Below, piece by piece: positions 6,274 to 13,688 of a DNA stretch of 13,737 nt. Origin of the DNA: an uncultured Eubacteriales bacterium (lineage in GTDB: Bacteria; Bacillota; Clostridia; Oscillospirales; Oscillospiraceae); the NCBI GenBank assembly GCA_900549495.1, contig UROL01000038.1, forward strand, positions 1 through 13,737, given 5' to 3'. Below the pieces are notes generated by a model. The model ran no database searches. It saw only the letters and a list, made by a program, of their open reading frames with translations, and was not told where the DNA came from. The stretch's first letter is position 1; each line of letters starts with the position of its first letter. Position numbers and translations under genes: made by a program.

Positions 6274-7124
6274 GCCAGATGGCAGAAAAGCTCACCCTTT
6301 ATTGGACGTTTCCCTTTGTCCGCTATGCGTTGGCGGTGGGAATACTGATTGCTCTCTGCTCCTCGCTGCTGGGTGTGACGCTGGTGCTCAAGCGTTTCTC
6401 CTTCATCGGAGATGGGCTTTCCCATGTCGCCTTCGGTGCCATGTCCATTGCCGCCGTACTCCAAATTGGAAATGAGATGCCTCTGGTGATGGCCATCACC
6501 GTTGTCTGCGCCGTTTTGCTGCTGCGTACCGGACAAAACGCCAAAATCAAGGGAGACAGCGCCATTGCCATGATTTCCGTCGGTTCCCTTGCCCTGGGAT
6601 ATCTGATGATGAATCTCTTTGGCACCTCATCCAACCTGTCCGGAGATGTTTGCAGCACCCTCTTCGGCTCCACCTCCATTCTGACCCTCTCCCAATCTGA
6701 GGTTTGGCTGTGTGCTGCCATCTCCCTGGCAGTAATCGCCATCTATATTATTTTCTACAACAAAATCTTTGCCGTTACCTTTGACGAAAGCTTTGCCAGG
6801 GCCACCGGTGTCAGGGCGGAGCGCTACAATTTGCTGATTGCGGTTGTGATTGCGGTTATCATTGTGCTGGCCATGAATCTGGTTGGCTCCCTGCTGACTT
6901 CCGCTTTGATTATTTTTCCAGCCCTTTCCGCTATGCGGCTTTGCAAGAGCTTTTTGAGCGTAACCGTTTTTTCCGCTGCCGCAGCCGTGCTGTGTGCCGC
7001 CATTGGAATTCTTGTTTCCGTTCTGGCAGGTACGCCCATCGGCTCCACCATTGTGGCTGTTCAGCTTGTGGTATTGGGACTGTGCAGCTTGATTCGTACC
7101 ATTTTAGGAGGCATTTGCCAATGA
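6270..7124 (+). CDS. znuB: zinc ABC transporter permease ZnuB
   Basis: A 284-residue integral membrane protein of the ABC-3 permease family, with about seven or eight hydrophobic helices. The segment KRFSFIGDGLSHVAFG (41-56) and the cytoplasmic loop VTFDESFARATGV (169-181), which contacts the ATPase, are typical. It forms the channel for zinc delivered by the ZnuA/ZinT protein. Its ATG overlaps the znuC stop (ATGA), and a full AAAGGAGGTG ribosome site lies inside the end of znuC. Its own stop overlaps the next ATG by four bases, so the lipoprotein after it belongs to the same unit. Confidence 0.92.
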   Translation: MSQMAEKLTLYWTFPFVRYALAVGILIALCSSLLGVTLVLKRFSFIGDGLSHVAFGAMSIAAVLQIGNEMPLVMAITVVCAVLLLRTGQNAKIKGDSAIAMISVGSLALGYLMMNLFGTSSNLSGDVCSTLFGSTSILTLSQSEVWLCAAISLAVIAIYIIFYNKIFAVTFDESFARATGVRAERYNLLIAVVIAVIIVLAMNLVGSLLTSALIIFPALSAMRLCKSFLSVTVFSAAAAVLCAAIGILVSVLAGTPIGSTIVAVQLVVLGLCSLIRTILGGICQ

Positions 7125-7600
7125 AACCTTTCTTATTTATCACGTTTGCCGCTGTGCTGCTTCTGTTGAGCGGGTGCAGCAAGGAGCCCATCAGTCAGCC
7201 CACGGTTTCACAAGCCCCTGTGCAGGAAGCCGCAGCAGAAGCTGTATCCGAGAATACCGCCCCCACCGGTGCCGTGGTTGATCTGACAAAGCTAAGCAGC
7301 ACCATGGTCTACTCCGAGGTGTACAATATGCTGGCATCCCCTGACAGCTATGTTGGCAAAACGGTAACGATGACCGGCATCTCAGCCTGCCTTTCCAATC
7401 CGGAAACCAGCAAGCTGTACTATGCCTGCATCATCGCCGATGCCACCGGCTGCTGTGCCCAGGGTCTTGAGTACGTTCTTCCTGATGGAGAACCCTATCC
7501 GGAGGTGGATGTCAACATCACCGTTACCGGAACCTTTGCCCTGTATTATGAAAACGGCTACAAGAGCTTTCACCTGGTGGATGCTGTGCTGAGCGCCTAG
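7121..7600 (+). CDS. lipoprotein with CCAQG motif, last gene of zinc operon
   Basis: A 159-residue lipoprotein. The signal sequence ends in the lipobox LSGC (Cys19), followed by a low-complexity Ala/Glu/Pro linker (20-55) that would hold the domain off the membrane. The folded part (about 56-159) contains GKTVTMTG, then YYACIIADATGCCAQGLEY with Cys103, Cys111 and Cys112, and VNITVTGTF. This is a beta-rich pattern suggestive of an OB-like fold. The paired cysteines next to ADATG recall the CC-A-D motif of the TIGR03943 (YcgQ-like) proteins, as I remember it; that likeness is tentative. Its start overlaps the znuB stop (ATGA) with TAGGAGG upstream, so it is coupled to the transporter. It may bind or hand over zinc at the cell surface, but no function is established. 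Confidence 0.8.
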   Translation: MKPFLFITFAAVLLLLSGCSKEPISQPTVSQAPVQEAAAEAVSENTAPTGAVVDLTKLSSTMVYSEVYNMLASPDSYVGKTVTMTGISACLSNPETSKLYYACIIADATGCCAQGLEYVLPDGEPYPEVDVNITVTGTFALYYENGYKSFHLVDAVLSA

Positions 7601-7637
7601 AAAAACTCCCCCAAAAGCCGGTGGCTTTGGGGGAGTC
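7601..7637 (-). terminator. convergent hairpin terminator
   Basis: 7605-7619 pairs with 7623-7636 (one bulged A) around a three-base loop, giving a long GC-rich stem. On the minus strand the stem is followed by TTTTT (complement of 7601-7605), so it is a proper intrinsic terminator for the minus-strand alarmone/TSUP unit. On the plus strand, where it follows the lipoprotein stop directly, there is no T run. There it may only protect the 3' end or stop polymerase weakly. Confidence 0.85.
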
Positions 7638-7647
7638 AAACTTCGCA

Positions 7648-8424
7648 TCAGGTAATGGCATTCACCAGCAGCACCACGGCGCCCAGGACAATCAGGATTA
7701 CGCCGGTGGCTCGGTTGAGGAATTTGGGCTCGGCCCTGTTGGCAATCCGGGCGGCGATTCGGGCCCAGAGGAGGGTGAAGAGCACGCACAGGCCCAGCAC
7801 CAGGAAATCCGGGGCTCCGCCGATGACGAAGTGGCTGACAGCGCCGGTAAAGGCGGTGAAGGCCATGATAAACACGCTGGTGCCCACGGCGGTTTTCAGC
7901 TCGTAGCCCAGAACGCTGGTGAGAATCAGCAGCATCATCATGCCGCCGCCTGCGCCGATAAAGCCGCAGACAAAGCCGATAAGCACACCGCAGACAATGC
8001 TCTGGACGAAGCGCTTCCTCTGGGACACCTGGGCCATGGCCTCCTTGGTGGTCATCACAGGCTTGACGATAAATTTCACGCCCAGCAGCATGGTCATGAA
8101 TACGGAGAAGCTGCCCATGGTGTTGCTGGAAACCAGGCTGGATACCCAGCTGCCCACCATGGTGAACACCAGCACCGTGACCATCATCACCAGGCCGTTC
8201 TTTACGTCCAGGTTCTTGTTCTTCCCATAGGTGTAGGCACTGACGGCGCTGGCCAGCACATCGGAGGCCAGGGCGATGCCCACCGCCTCGTAGGGATTCA
8301 TTTTCAGAAAGGTCACCAGCATGGGGGTGATTACCGCCGCCGCACTCATGCCGGCAAAGCCGGTGCCCAGTCCTGCGCCCATGCCCGCAAAGAAGCACAC
8401 GGCGATGGTTGCCAATAGATTCAT
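7648..8424 (-). CDS. TSUP (TauE/SafE) family membrane transporter
   Basis: A 258-residue polytopic membrane protein. Two glycine-rich repeats mark the two halves of the TSUP fold: GAGLGTGFAGMSAA (16-29) and GFIGAGGGMMML (154-165). The length is typical. Family members move sulfite, sulfoacetate, taurine-derived or other small organic anions; the substrate is not readable from sequence. The start at 8424 is chosen because it gives the canonical N-terminal helix and because AGGAG lies 11 bases upstream. A longer open frame would reach into the preceding gene. The start overlaps the stop of the alarmone synthetase by four bases, so this protein is probably made by translational coupling to it. 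The transcript ends at the hairpin just downstream. Confidence 0.85.
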   Translation of the reverse strand: MNLLATIAVCFFAGMGAGLGTGFAGMSAAAVITPMLVTFLKMNPYEAVGIALASDVLASAVSAYTYGKNKNLDVKNGLVMMVTVLVFTMVGSWVSSLVSSNTMGSFSVFMTMLLGVKFIVKPVMTTKEAMAQVSQRKRFVQSIVCGVLIGFVCGFIGAGGGMMMLLILTSVLGYELKTAVGTSVFIMAFTAFTGAVSHFVIGGAPDFLVLGLCVLFTLLWARIAARIANRAEPKFLNRATGVILIVLGAVVLLVNAIT

Positions 8425-9203
8425 AATTTCATATTCTCCTGTTCCTGTTTGGATTTTTTCACATGGCTGTATATTTCTTCCAGCTTCCGGTCGATTTCCG
8501 AGCAGCTGTGGGCGCATTCCAGCAGGGCCTGGCTATCCTCCGGAGAGATGTAGTTGTCCTTTTTATACCGGATTTTGTGCTCGGTGCTGGCCCACAAATC
8601 CATGGCCAGGGTACGCAGCTGCACCTCCACCTTCATGGACTTTTTCTCGTTGTGCAGAAAAATCGGCACCGTGACAATCAGGTGCAGACTCCGGTAGCCA
8701 TTGGGCTTGGGATTTTTGAAATAATCCTTGCGCTGAATCAGGGTAACATCGTCCTGGCTCAGGAAGCTCTCGGCCAGCATGTAGATATCCGACTGAAAGG
8801 TGCACACCACCCGCACTCCGGCAATATCGTGGATATTGGTCTCGATATCCTCAATGGACAAAGGGATACCCCGGCGGATGAGCTTATTCATAATGCTCTC
8901 CGGGGTTTTCAGCCGGGTTTGGATAGTCTCAATGGGGTTGCGCTCAAAGGCGAAGGACAAATCCTCGCTGAGAACCCGAAACTTGGTCTCCACCTCCATC
9001 AGGGCGCAGGTATAGAAGGACATCATCTCCCGGTATGGGGTGGCATACGTCTTTAGCCACCGGTTGAAAACCTGGGCATTGGCAAGATTGAGTACGTCTC
9101 CTCCCCGGTCCAGGAGCAGCAGACTTGTCTGACTCGTTCCCATGGCAAACCTCTCTAACCGTATTTCGGCGCTGCGGAATACTTCATTTTTGATGCATTT
9201 CAT
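8421..9203 (-). CDS. small alarmone synthetase, RelA/SpoT synthetase domain
   Basis: A 260-residue single-domain GTP pyrophosphokinase that transfers pyrophosphate from ATP to GTP or GDP to make (p)ppGpp. Motifs: RLKTPESIMNKL (97-108), DIAGVRVVC (126-134), the substrate-binding NPKPNGYRSLH (164-174), and EVQLRTLAMDLWASTEH (193-209) with the catalytic Glu193. No HD hydrolase, TGS or ACT domain is present, so it is a RelQ/RelP-type small synthetase rather than a long RelA. The start is uncertain. ATG 9203 has GGGGGAG about ten bases ahead. ATG 9143 has AGAGAGG six bases ahead and would give 240 residues, nearer the usual 210-230. The end overlaps the TSUP start. Induction of such genes by cell-wall stress is known in Bacillus, but nothing here shows the control. 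Confidence 0.88.
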   Translation of the reverse strand: MKCIKNEVFRSAEIRLERFAMGTSQTSLLLLDRGGDVLNLANAQVFNRWLKTYATPYREMMSFYTCALMEVETKFRVLSEDLSFAFERNPIETIQTRLKTPESIMNKLIRRGIPLSIEDIETNIHDIAGVRVVCTFQSDIYMLAESFLSQDDVTLIQRKDYFKNPKPNGYRSLHLIVTVPIFLHNEKKSMKVEVQLRTLAMDLWASTEHKIRYKKDNYISPEDSQALLECAHSCSEIDRKLEEIYSHVKKSKQEQENMKL

Positions 9204-9230
9204 TATAGCCACACTCCCCCGGCTTTTCAA

Positions 9231-9489
9231 GACGCAATTATTGCGGATTTGTTAACATTCTATGTACAAGCGTTCCTGCCCCCATCTCCGAAGGAATTGG
9301 CAGGTAACATAACCCAAAACGATTGATTCTCCCCCTATACCCTGCCGGAAAATTTTTTTGATATTTTATTAAATCTTTTCCCCAGACCCGGTTTTCGACG
9401 CAATAGCATTGACTTTACAGGGGAAATGTGTTACAATTCGGTTACATTGCGGTCAAAGGCTTTCTGAGACCAAATTTAATTGGAGATAG
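9231..9489. other. divergent intergenic region, alarmone gene and ftsE
   Basis: This gap separates the minus-strand alarmone gene from the plus-strand ftsE. It holds a perfect inverted repeat CGCAAT-T-ATTGCG (9233-9245) just upstream of the alarmone gene, a possible operator or hairpin. A weak hairpin pairs CCTGCC 9275-9280 with GGCAGG 9299-9304, and an AT-rich stretch runs from 9350 to 9380. The ftsE promoter is listed separately. I found no convincing promoter for the minus-strand unit by eye, and no gene. Confidence 0.5.
9409..9437 (+). promoter_or_regulatory. promoter of the ftsEX-peptidase operon
   Basis: A -35 box TTGACT (9409-9414) and a -10 box TACAAT (9432-9437) are 17 bases apart, each one base off consensus. 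Transcription would start near 9444, giving a leader of about 45 bases before ftsE. No terminator is visible between here and the last M23 gene, so all four genes could be read from this promoter. Confidence 0.78.
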
Positions 9490-10176
9490 ATGCAAATGAT
9501 TGAATTTACCGACGTCGTCAAAGCCTACGGTCACGGTTCCCCTGCACTCAACGGGGTGAGCATGCAGATCGAGGACGGTGAGTTTTGCTTCCTGGTGGGC
9601 CCCTCCGGCTCCGGCAAGTCCACCATTATCAAGCTGATCAGCGGTGAGCTTCGGCCCACCTCCGGCACCGTCCATGTCAACGGCTACAACCTGGAGCGTA
9701 TCCGCAAGCGGGAGATCCCCTATCTGCGCCGCACCACCGGAGTTGTGTTCCAGGACTTCCGGCTGATTCCCAAAATGAGCGTATATGACAACGTGGCCTT
9801 CGCCATGCGGGTTATCGGCGCCAAAGAGCGGGAAATCCGGGACCGGGTTCCCTATGTTCTGGAGCTGGTGGGTCTGGAAAACAAGGCCAAGCGGCTGCCC
9901 CGGGAGATGTCCGGCGGCGAGCAGCAGCGTCTTGCCATCGCCCGGGCCCTGGTGAACAACCCCTCCACCATCATCGCCGACGAGCCCACCGGAAACCTGG
10001 ACCCGGCCCGCTCCTTCGAAATTATGTCCCTGCTTCAGGAGATTAACAACCTGGGCACCACCGTCCTGGTGGTAACCCACGCCAAGGATTTGGTGCAGCT
10101 TTTCTCCAAGCGAGTGATTGTCATTGACGACGGTATCATCGTCAGCGACGGAGAGGGGTATTACGATGAAGATTAA
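9490..10176 (+). CDS. ftsE: cell-division ATPase FtsE
   Basis: A 228-residue ABC ATPase of the FtsE type. Motifs: GPSGSGKST (37-45), Q-loop VFQDFRL (86-92), signature MSGGEQQR (140-147), Walker [12 protein letters not shown] (161-171) with Glu165, and switch His197. The FQDFRL and ADEPTGNLD forms are characteristic of FtsE and its lipoprotein-exporter relatives, and the FtsX partner confirms the identity. FtsE does not transport; its ATP cycle drives FtsX to activate peptidoglycan hydrolases. ATG 9490 leaves only four bases after GGAG, whereas ATG 9496 (MIEFTDVV) leaves ten and matches the family start, so the true protein may be two residues shorter. The end overlaps ftsX by 11 bases. Confidence 0.93.
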   Translation: MQMIEFTDVVKAYGHGSPALNGVSMQIEDGEFCFLVGPSGSGKSTIIKLISGELRPTSGTVHVNGYNLERIRKREIPYLRRTTGVVFQDFRLIPKMSVYDNVAFAMRVIGAKEREIRDRVPYVLELVGLENKAKRLPREMSGGEQQRLAIARALVNNPSTIIADEPTGNLDPARSFEIMSLLQEINNLGTTVLVVTHAKDLVQLFSKRVIVIDDGIIVSDGEGYYDED

Positions 10177-11056
10177 CAATTTAGGGTACTTAATTAAGGA
10201 AGGCTTCCGGGGCATTTTCCTCCACGGCTTTATGTCCTTCGCTGCTATCTGCGTTACGGTGGCCTGCCTGCTGATTGTGGGCAGCTTCTCCATTCTGGCC
10301 TATAACCTGGATGTGATGGTGCAGAAGCTGAACCAGACCAGCGAAATCATGGTCTATGTCAGCAGCAGTCTCTCCGATGCCGAGGCAAGAAGCATCGGCA
10401 CCAGAATCAATGCCCTGGAAAATGTAGAAAAGTCTGTGTTTGTCTCCCGGGAGGATGCGCTGAATAAGTTCGTCAACGACCACGACAACAACGCTGCCTT
10501 CAACGGCGTACAGCCCCAGGACCTGCGCCACCGCTATGTGGTCACCCTGGAAGACAACAACCTGATGAAGAAGACCGACGAGCAGCTAAAGCAGATTCCC
10601 GGCGTAGACAAAACCAACGCCGCCTATGAGCTGGCCGAGGGCTTCACCACCATCCAGAATGTGCTGAACATCGCCTCGGTGGCTCTGATTGCCATGCTGC
10701 TGGTGATTTCCCTGCTGATTATTTCCAACACCATCAAGCTGGCCATGTACGACCGCAGAGATGAGATTGCCATTATGAAAATGGTGGGCGCTACCAACAG
10801 CTTTATCCGGCTCCCCTTCGTGGTAGAGGGCTTCACCCTGGGTATGGTGGGTGCCATTCTGGGCTTCGGTCTGGAATGGGTGCTGTACGACGCCCTGGTG
10901 GAGAAGCTGGCAGCGGTGGATGCCCTGCGGCTATTTACCTTCGTCCCCTTCACCGGCGACATGCTGCTGCCCACCGTCATCACCTTCTTCAGCGCCGGTC
11001 TGTTTGTAGGTATCGTGGGCAGCTGGACCTCCATCCGGAAGTTCATGGATGTGTAA
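10166..11056 (+). CDS. ftsX: cell-division membrane protein FtsX
   Basis: A 296-residue membrane protein with the FtsX layout. It has a cytoplasmic N-terminus, a first helix (about 22-46), a large extracellular loop (47-165), then helices at about 168-190, 218-240 and 268-290 carrying the FtsX/MacB permease segment YDRRDEIAIMKMVGAT (195-210). The outer loop is the part that contacts the coiled coil of PcsB or CwlO-type hydrolases in other Gram-positives. ATG 10166 is chosen because GAGAGGGG lies seven bases upstream and [16 protein letters not shown] is the expected start; the longer frame inside ftsE is not supported. Two M23 peptidases, the likely partners, follow in the same direction. Confidence 0.93.
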   Translation: MKINNLGYLIKEGFRGIFLHGFMSFAAICVTVACLLIVGSFSILAYNLDVMVQKLNQTSEIMVYVSSSLSDAEARSIGTRINALENVEKSVFVSREDALNKFVNDHDNNAAFNGVQPQDLRHRYVVTLEDNNLMKKTDEQLKQIPGVDKTNAAYELAEGFTTIQNVLNIASVALIAMLLVISLLIISNTIKLAMYDRRDEIAIMKMVGATNSFIRLPFVVEGFTLGMVGAILGFGLEWVLYDALVEKLAAVDALRLFTFVPFTGDMLLPTVITFFSAGLFVGIVGSWTSIRKFMDV

Positions 11057-11065
11057 TCAAACAAG

Positions 11066-11093
11066 AGGGCGGCTTTCCCATCCCCGCCGCCCT
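11066..11093 (+). other. hairpin between ftsX and the first M23 gene
   Basis: AGGGCGGC (11066-11073) pairs perfectly with GCCGCCCT (11086-11093) around a 12-base loop, all GC-rich. No T run follows; the ribosome site CAGGAGAG (11095-11102) of the next gene starts one base later. It could slow ribosome loading, stabilise a processed mRNA end or lower readthrough, making hydrolase output differ from FtsEX output. Confidence 0.55.
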
Positions 11094-11105
11094 TCAGGAG
11101 AGACT

Positions 11106-12320
11106 ATGAAGAAATCACGAATTCTTCGGTCTGCTGCCGCCGTGCTTTTTTCGGCAATTACGGTTTTCTGCTCCCTGTCCCCTACTGCTCGGGCCGCTAC
11201 CACTTCGGAAATCAAGGAAGCAATCAACGACTTAAAGGTAGAGAACGCCGTCATCCAGGCACAGATCGATTCTGTCCGTTCTCAGTACAACGCAAACGCC
11301 ACGGAAATTCAGGCGCTGGTGGACAAGAAGAACGCCGTCGATCAGCAAATTGCCCTGCTCCACGACCAGATTCTGAATATCAATGAGCAGCTACGCATCT
11401 ACAGCCAGATGATTGCCGACACCCAGGAGCGCCTGGACGAGGCCAATCTGAAACTGGAATGGCTGAACCGGCAGTACAAAGAGCGCATCCGGGCCATGGA
11501 GGAGAACGGAGAAATCACCTATTGGCAGGTTATTTTCCAATCCAGCAGCTTCACGGATATGCTGGACCGGATGAACATGGTAGACGAAATTGCCGCCGCC
11601 GACACCCAGCGGCTGGCCGACCTACAGGTGGCCTCCGCCAACGTGGCGGAAAACCAGCGGATTCTCAGTGAGGAGATGCTGGATCTTCAGGATACCCGGG
11701 AGCAGCTGGAAAGCAGCGAGGAAATGCTGAAGGTAAAGCGCACCGAGTCCGACGACATTCTCCGGGATCTGATTTCCCAGCAAAGCGAATTCCAGGCTCT
11801 GCTGGACGAATCCGAGGCCCTGCAAAGCGACCTGATGACCGAAATTGCCGAAAAGCAGCGGGAGCTACAGGCCGCACAGTACAAAGAAGAGTTGGTAAAA
11901 ATGGCACTGAAGGGAGAAAATCCCCCTTCCAATGCCACCTGGATTGAGCCGGTTTCCGGCTATACCATTTCCAGCCCCTTCGGCTACCGCAAGTCCCCCA
12001 CCGCCGGAGCCTCCACCAATCACAAGGGCGTGGATATGGCCTGCCCCTCCGGGACGCCCATTTATGCCACCCGGGCCGGTACCGTCACCGTGGCCTCCTA
12101 TCAGGCCGGTGGCGCAGGGTACTACGTTTCCATCAATCACGGAGATGGATTTGCTTCCATCTACATGCACATGACCCGTTATGTGGTATCCAAGGGGCAG
12201 TCCGTCACCCAGGGGCAGCTGATTGGCTACGTGGGCAGCACCGGCATTTCCACCGGCCCCCACCTGCACTTCGGCGTGTCCTACGGCGGAACCTATGTCA
12301 ACCCCATGGCGTACCTGTAA
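11106..12320 (+). CDS. secreted coiled-coil M23 endopeptidase, PcsB/EnvC-like, first copy
   Basis: A 404-residue exported peptidoglycan hydrolase. Signal peptide 1-30 (cut after ARA), a long coiled coil (about 33-265), a very short linker, and a LytM/M23 domain (277-404). The zinc site is complete: His306 and Asp310 in NHKGVD, and His388 in HLHFG. The catalytic histidines are His355 (YMHM) and His386. The enzyme would cut peptide cross-links at the septum. The coiled coil is the part that docks on the FtsX loop in the PcsB and EnvC systems and keeps the enzyme off until activated. EnvC itself has lost its active site, so this one resembles an enzymatically active version. ATG 11106 is preceded by CAGGAGAG and starts a clear signal peptide; the in-frame extension upstream lacks both. 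Confidence 0.9.
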   Translation: MKKSRILRSAAAVLFSAITVFCSLSPTARAATTSEIKEAINDLKVENAVIQAQIDSVRSQYNANATEIQALVDKKNAVDQQIALLHDQILNINEQLRIYSQMIADTQERLDEANLKLEWLNRQYKERIRAMEENGEITYWQVIFQSSSFTDMLDRMNMVDEIAAADTQRLADLQVASANVAENQRILSEEMLDLQDTREQLESSEEMLKVKRTESDDILRDLISQQSEFQALLDESEALQSDLMTEIAEKQRELQAAQYKEELVKMALKGENPPSNATWIEPVSGYTISSPFGYRKSPTAGASTNHKGVDMACPSGTPIYATRAGTVTVASYQAGGAGYYVSINHGDGFASIYMHMTRYVVSKGQSVTQGQLIGYVGSTGISTGPHLHFGVSYGGTYVNPMAYL

Positions 12321-12341
12321 CCCAAGCAAAGGAGCATATTT

Positions 12342-13667
12342 ATGAAAAACCGCAAAAAGCTAGTTTCTCTTCTGGCGGGCATAATGGCTGCCGTGCTGCT
12401 GCTGACGCTGATTTTCAGCATCCTGCCCATGCGGGCGGCGGCGGCCTCCTCCAGCGAGATTCGTAAGCAAATCAATTCCTTGCAGGAAGACCGCAAGGAT
12501 ATCAAGAACCAAATCACCGAGCTCCAGGCCCAGTACGATGCCACCTCCAACGAGATTTCCGACATTGTGGCCCGGAAGAACGTAATTGACCAGGAAATTG
12601 GTCTGCTCCATGCGGAGATTATCAACATCAATGAGCAGATTTCCGCCTACAGTGTGCTGATTGCCGACCAGCAGGAGGAGCTGGATGCCGCCCAGGCCCG
12701 GTTCAACCAGCTCAACGCCGACTGCAAAACCCGGATTCAGGCCATGGAAGAGGAGGGAACCATCAGCTATTGGGAGGTTCTCTTCAAGGCCAACGACTTT
12801 TCAGACCTGCTGGACCGGCTGAACATGGTGGAGGAAATCACCACCGCCGACACCCGCCGGTTGCAGGAGCTCAGCGATGCCGCCCATCAGGTGGAGGTCG
12901 CCCAGGCGGAGCTGGCCCAGGAGAAGGGTGAGCTGGAAAGTACCCGCAACGAGCTGGACAGCACCCAGCAGGTGCTGGATGCCAAGCGGACAGAGGCCGA
13001 CAACCTGATTGTGGAGCTGCTGGCAAAGAGCGAAGAGCTAAAGCAGATGCAAATCGATTTGGAGGCCGAGGACGAGGAGCTCCTGGCAGAAATTGCCCGG
13101 AAAGAGCAGGAATATAACGAAGCCAAGCTGGAGGAGTGGCTTGCCTATATGGCAACCTACGTTCCCCCCACCACCGTGGCTCCCTCCATTCCCATCAGCG
13201 ACCCCAATGGCGGAAGCAGCTCCAGCGGAGGAAGCTCCGGAGGCAGCTCCGGGAGCAGCGGCGTAACCGTGGGCAGCAGCTGGCTGGTGCCCTGTAGCTA
13301 CAAGATGATTACCAGCCCCTTCGGCTTCCGGGAATCCCCCACCACCGGTGCCTCCACCTATCACCAGGGCGTGGACCTGTCCGCCAATGCGGGCACCCCC
13401 ATTGTGGCCTCCCGGGGCGGCACGGTAACCGTGGCCAGCTACTCCAACGCTGCCGGATACTACGTCACCATCAACCACGGCGACGGCTTCTCCTCCATCT
13501 ACATGCACATGACCAACTACATCGTCAGCAGCGGCCAGAAGGTGAACCAGGGCCAGACCATCGGCTATGTGGGCAAGACCGGCATTGCCACCGGCAACCA
13601 CCTGCACTTTGGCATCGCCACCGGCGGCAGCTACGTCAATCCCTGCAACTACGTCAGTCTGTACTAA
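12342..13667 (+). CDS. secreted coiled-coil M23 endopeptidase, PcsB/EnvC-like, second copy
   Basis: A 441-residue paralogue of the preceding gene, in tandem with 21 bases between them and AAAGGAGC before the ATG. It has a signal peptide or N-terminal helix (about 1-35), a coiled coil (37-268), a Pro-rich then Ser/Gly linker (275-309) absent from the first copy, and an M23 domain (about 313-441). The site is intact: His341 and Asp345 (HQGVD), His389 (YMHM), His420 and His422 (HLHFG). Segments such as LLHAEIININEQI and the ISYWEVLF region align with the first copy, so the pair arose by duplication. The flexible linker may let its catalytic head reach further into the wall while the coiled coil sits on FtsX. 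The gene ends 21 bases before the adapter; whatever follows in the operon is not seen. Confidence 0.9.
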   Translation: MKNRKKLVSLLAGIMAAVLLLTLIFSILPMRAAAASSSEIRKQINSLQEDRKDIKNQITELQAQYDATSNEISDIVARKNVIDQEIGLLHAEIININEQISAYSVLIADQQEELDAAQARFNQLNADCKTRIQAMEEEGTISYWEVLFKANDFSDLLDRLNMVEEITTADTRRLQELSDAAHQVEVAQAELAQEKGELESTRNELDSTQQVLDAKRTEADNLIVELLAKSEELKQMQIDLEAEDEELLAEIARKEQEYNEAKLEEWLAYMATYVPPTTVAPSIPISDPNGGSSSSGGSSGGSSGSSGVTVGSSWLVPCSYKMITSPFGFRESPTTGASTYHQGVDLSANAGTPIVASRGGTVTVASYSNAAGYYVTINHGDGFSSIYMHMTNYIVSSGQKVNQGQTIGYVGKTGIATGNHLHFGIATGGSYVNPCNYVSLY

Positions 13668-13688
13668 GCCGTATCCGAAACCCGGCAG
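13668..13688. other. last genomic bases, no feature
   Basis: Twenty-one bases lie between the last stop codon and the adapter. CCG and CGG repeats hint at the start of a stem, but the sequence is cut off, so neither a terminator nor a further gene can be called. Confidence 0.5.

Noticed and set aside
7621-8418. Plus-strand frame of 265 codons opposite the TSUP gene, rich in His, Gly and Gln.
   Set aside because: It is the complement of membrane-protein codons; the composition is artificial-looking and no ribosome site or family motif supports it.
9246-9320. Minus-strand promoter for the alarmone gene (TAGAAT or nearby hexamers).
   Set aside because: No -35 box at suitable spacing could be paired with it, so it is not listed.
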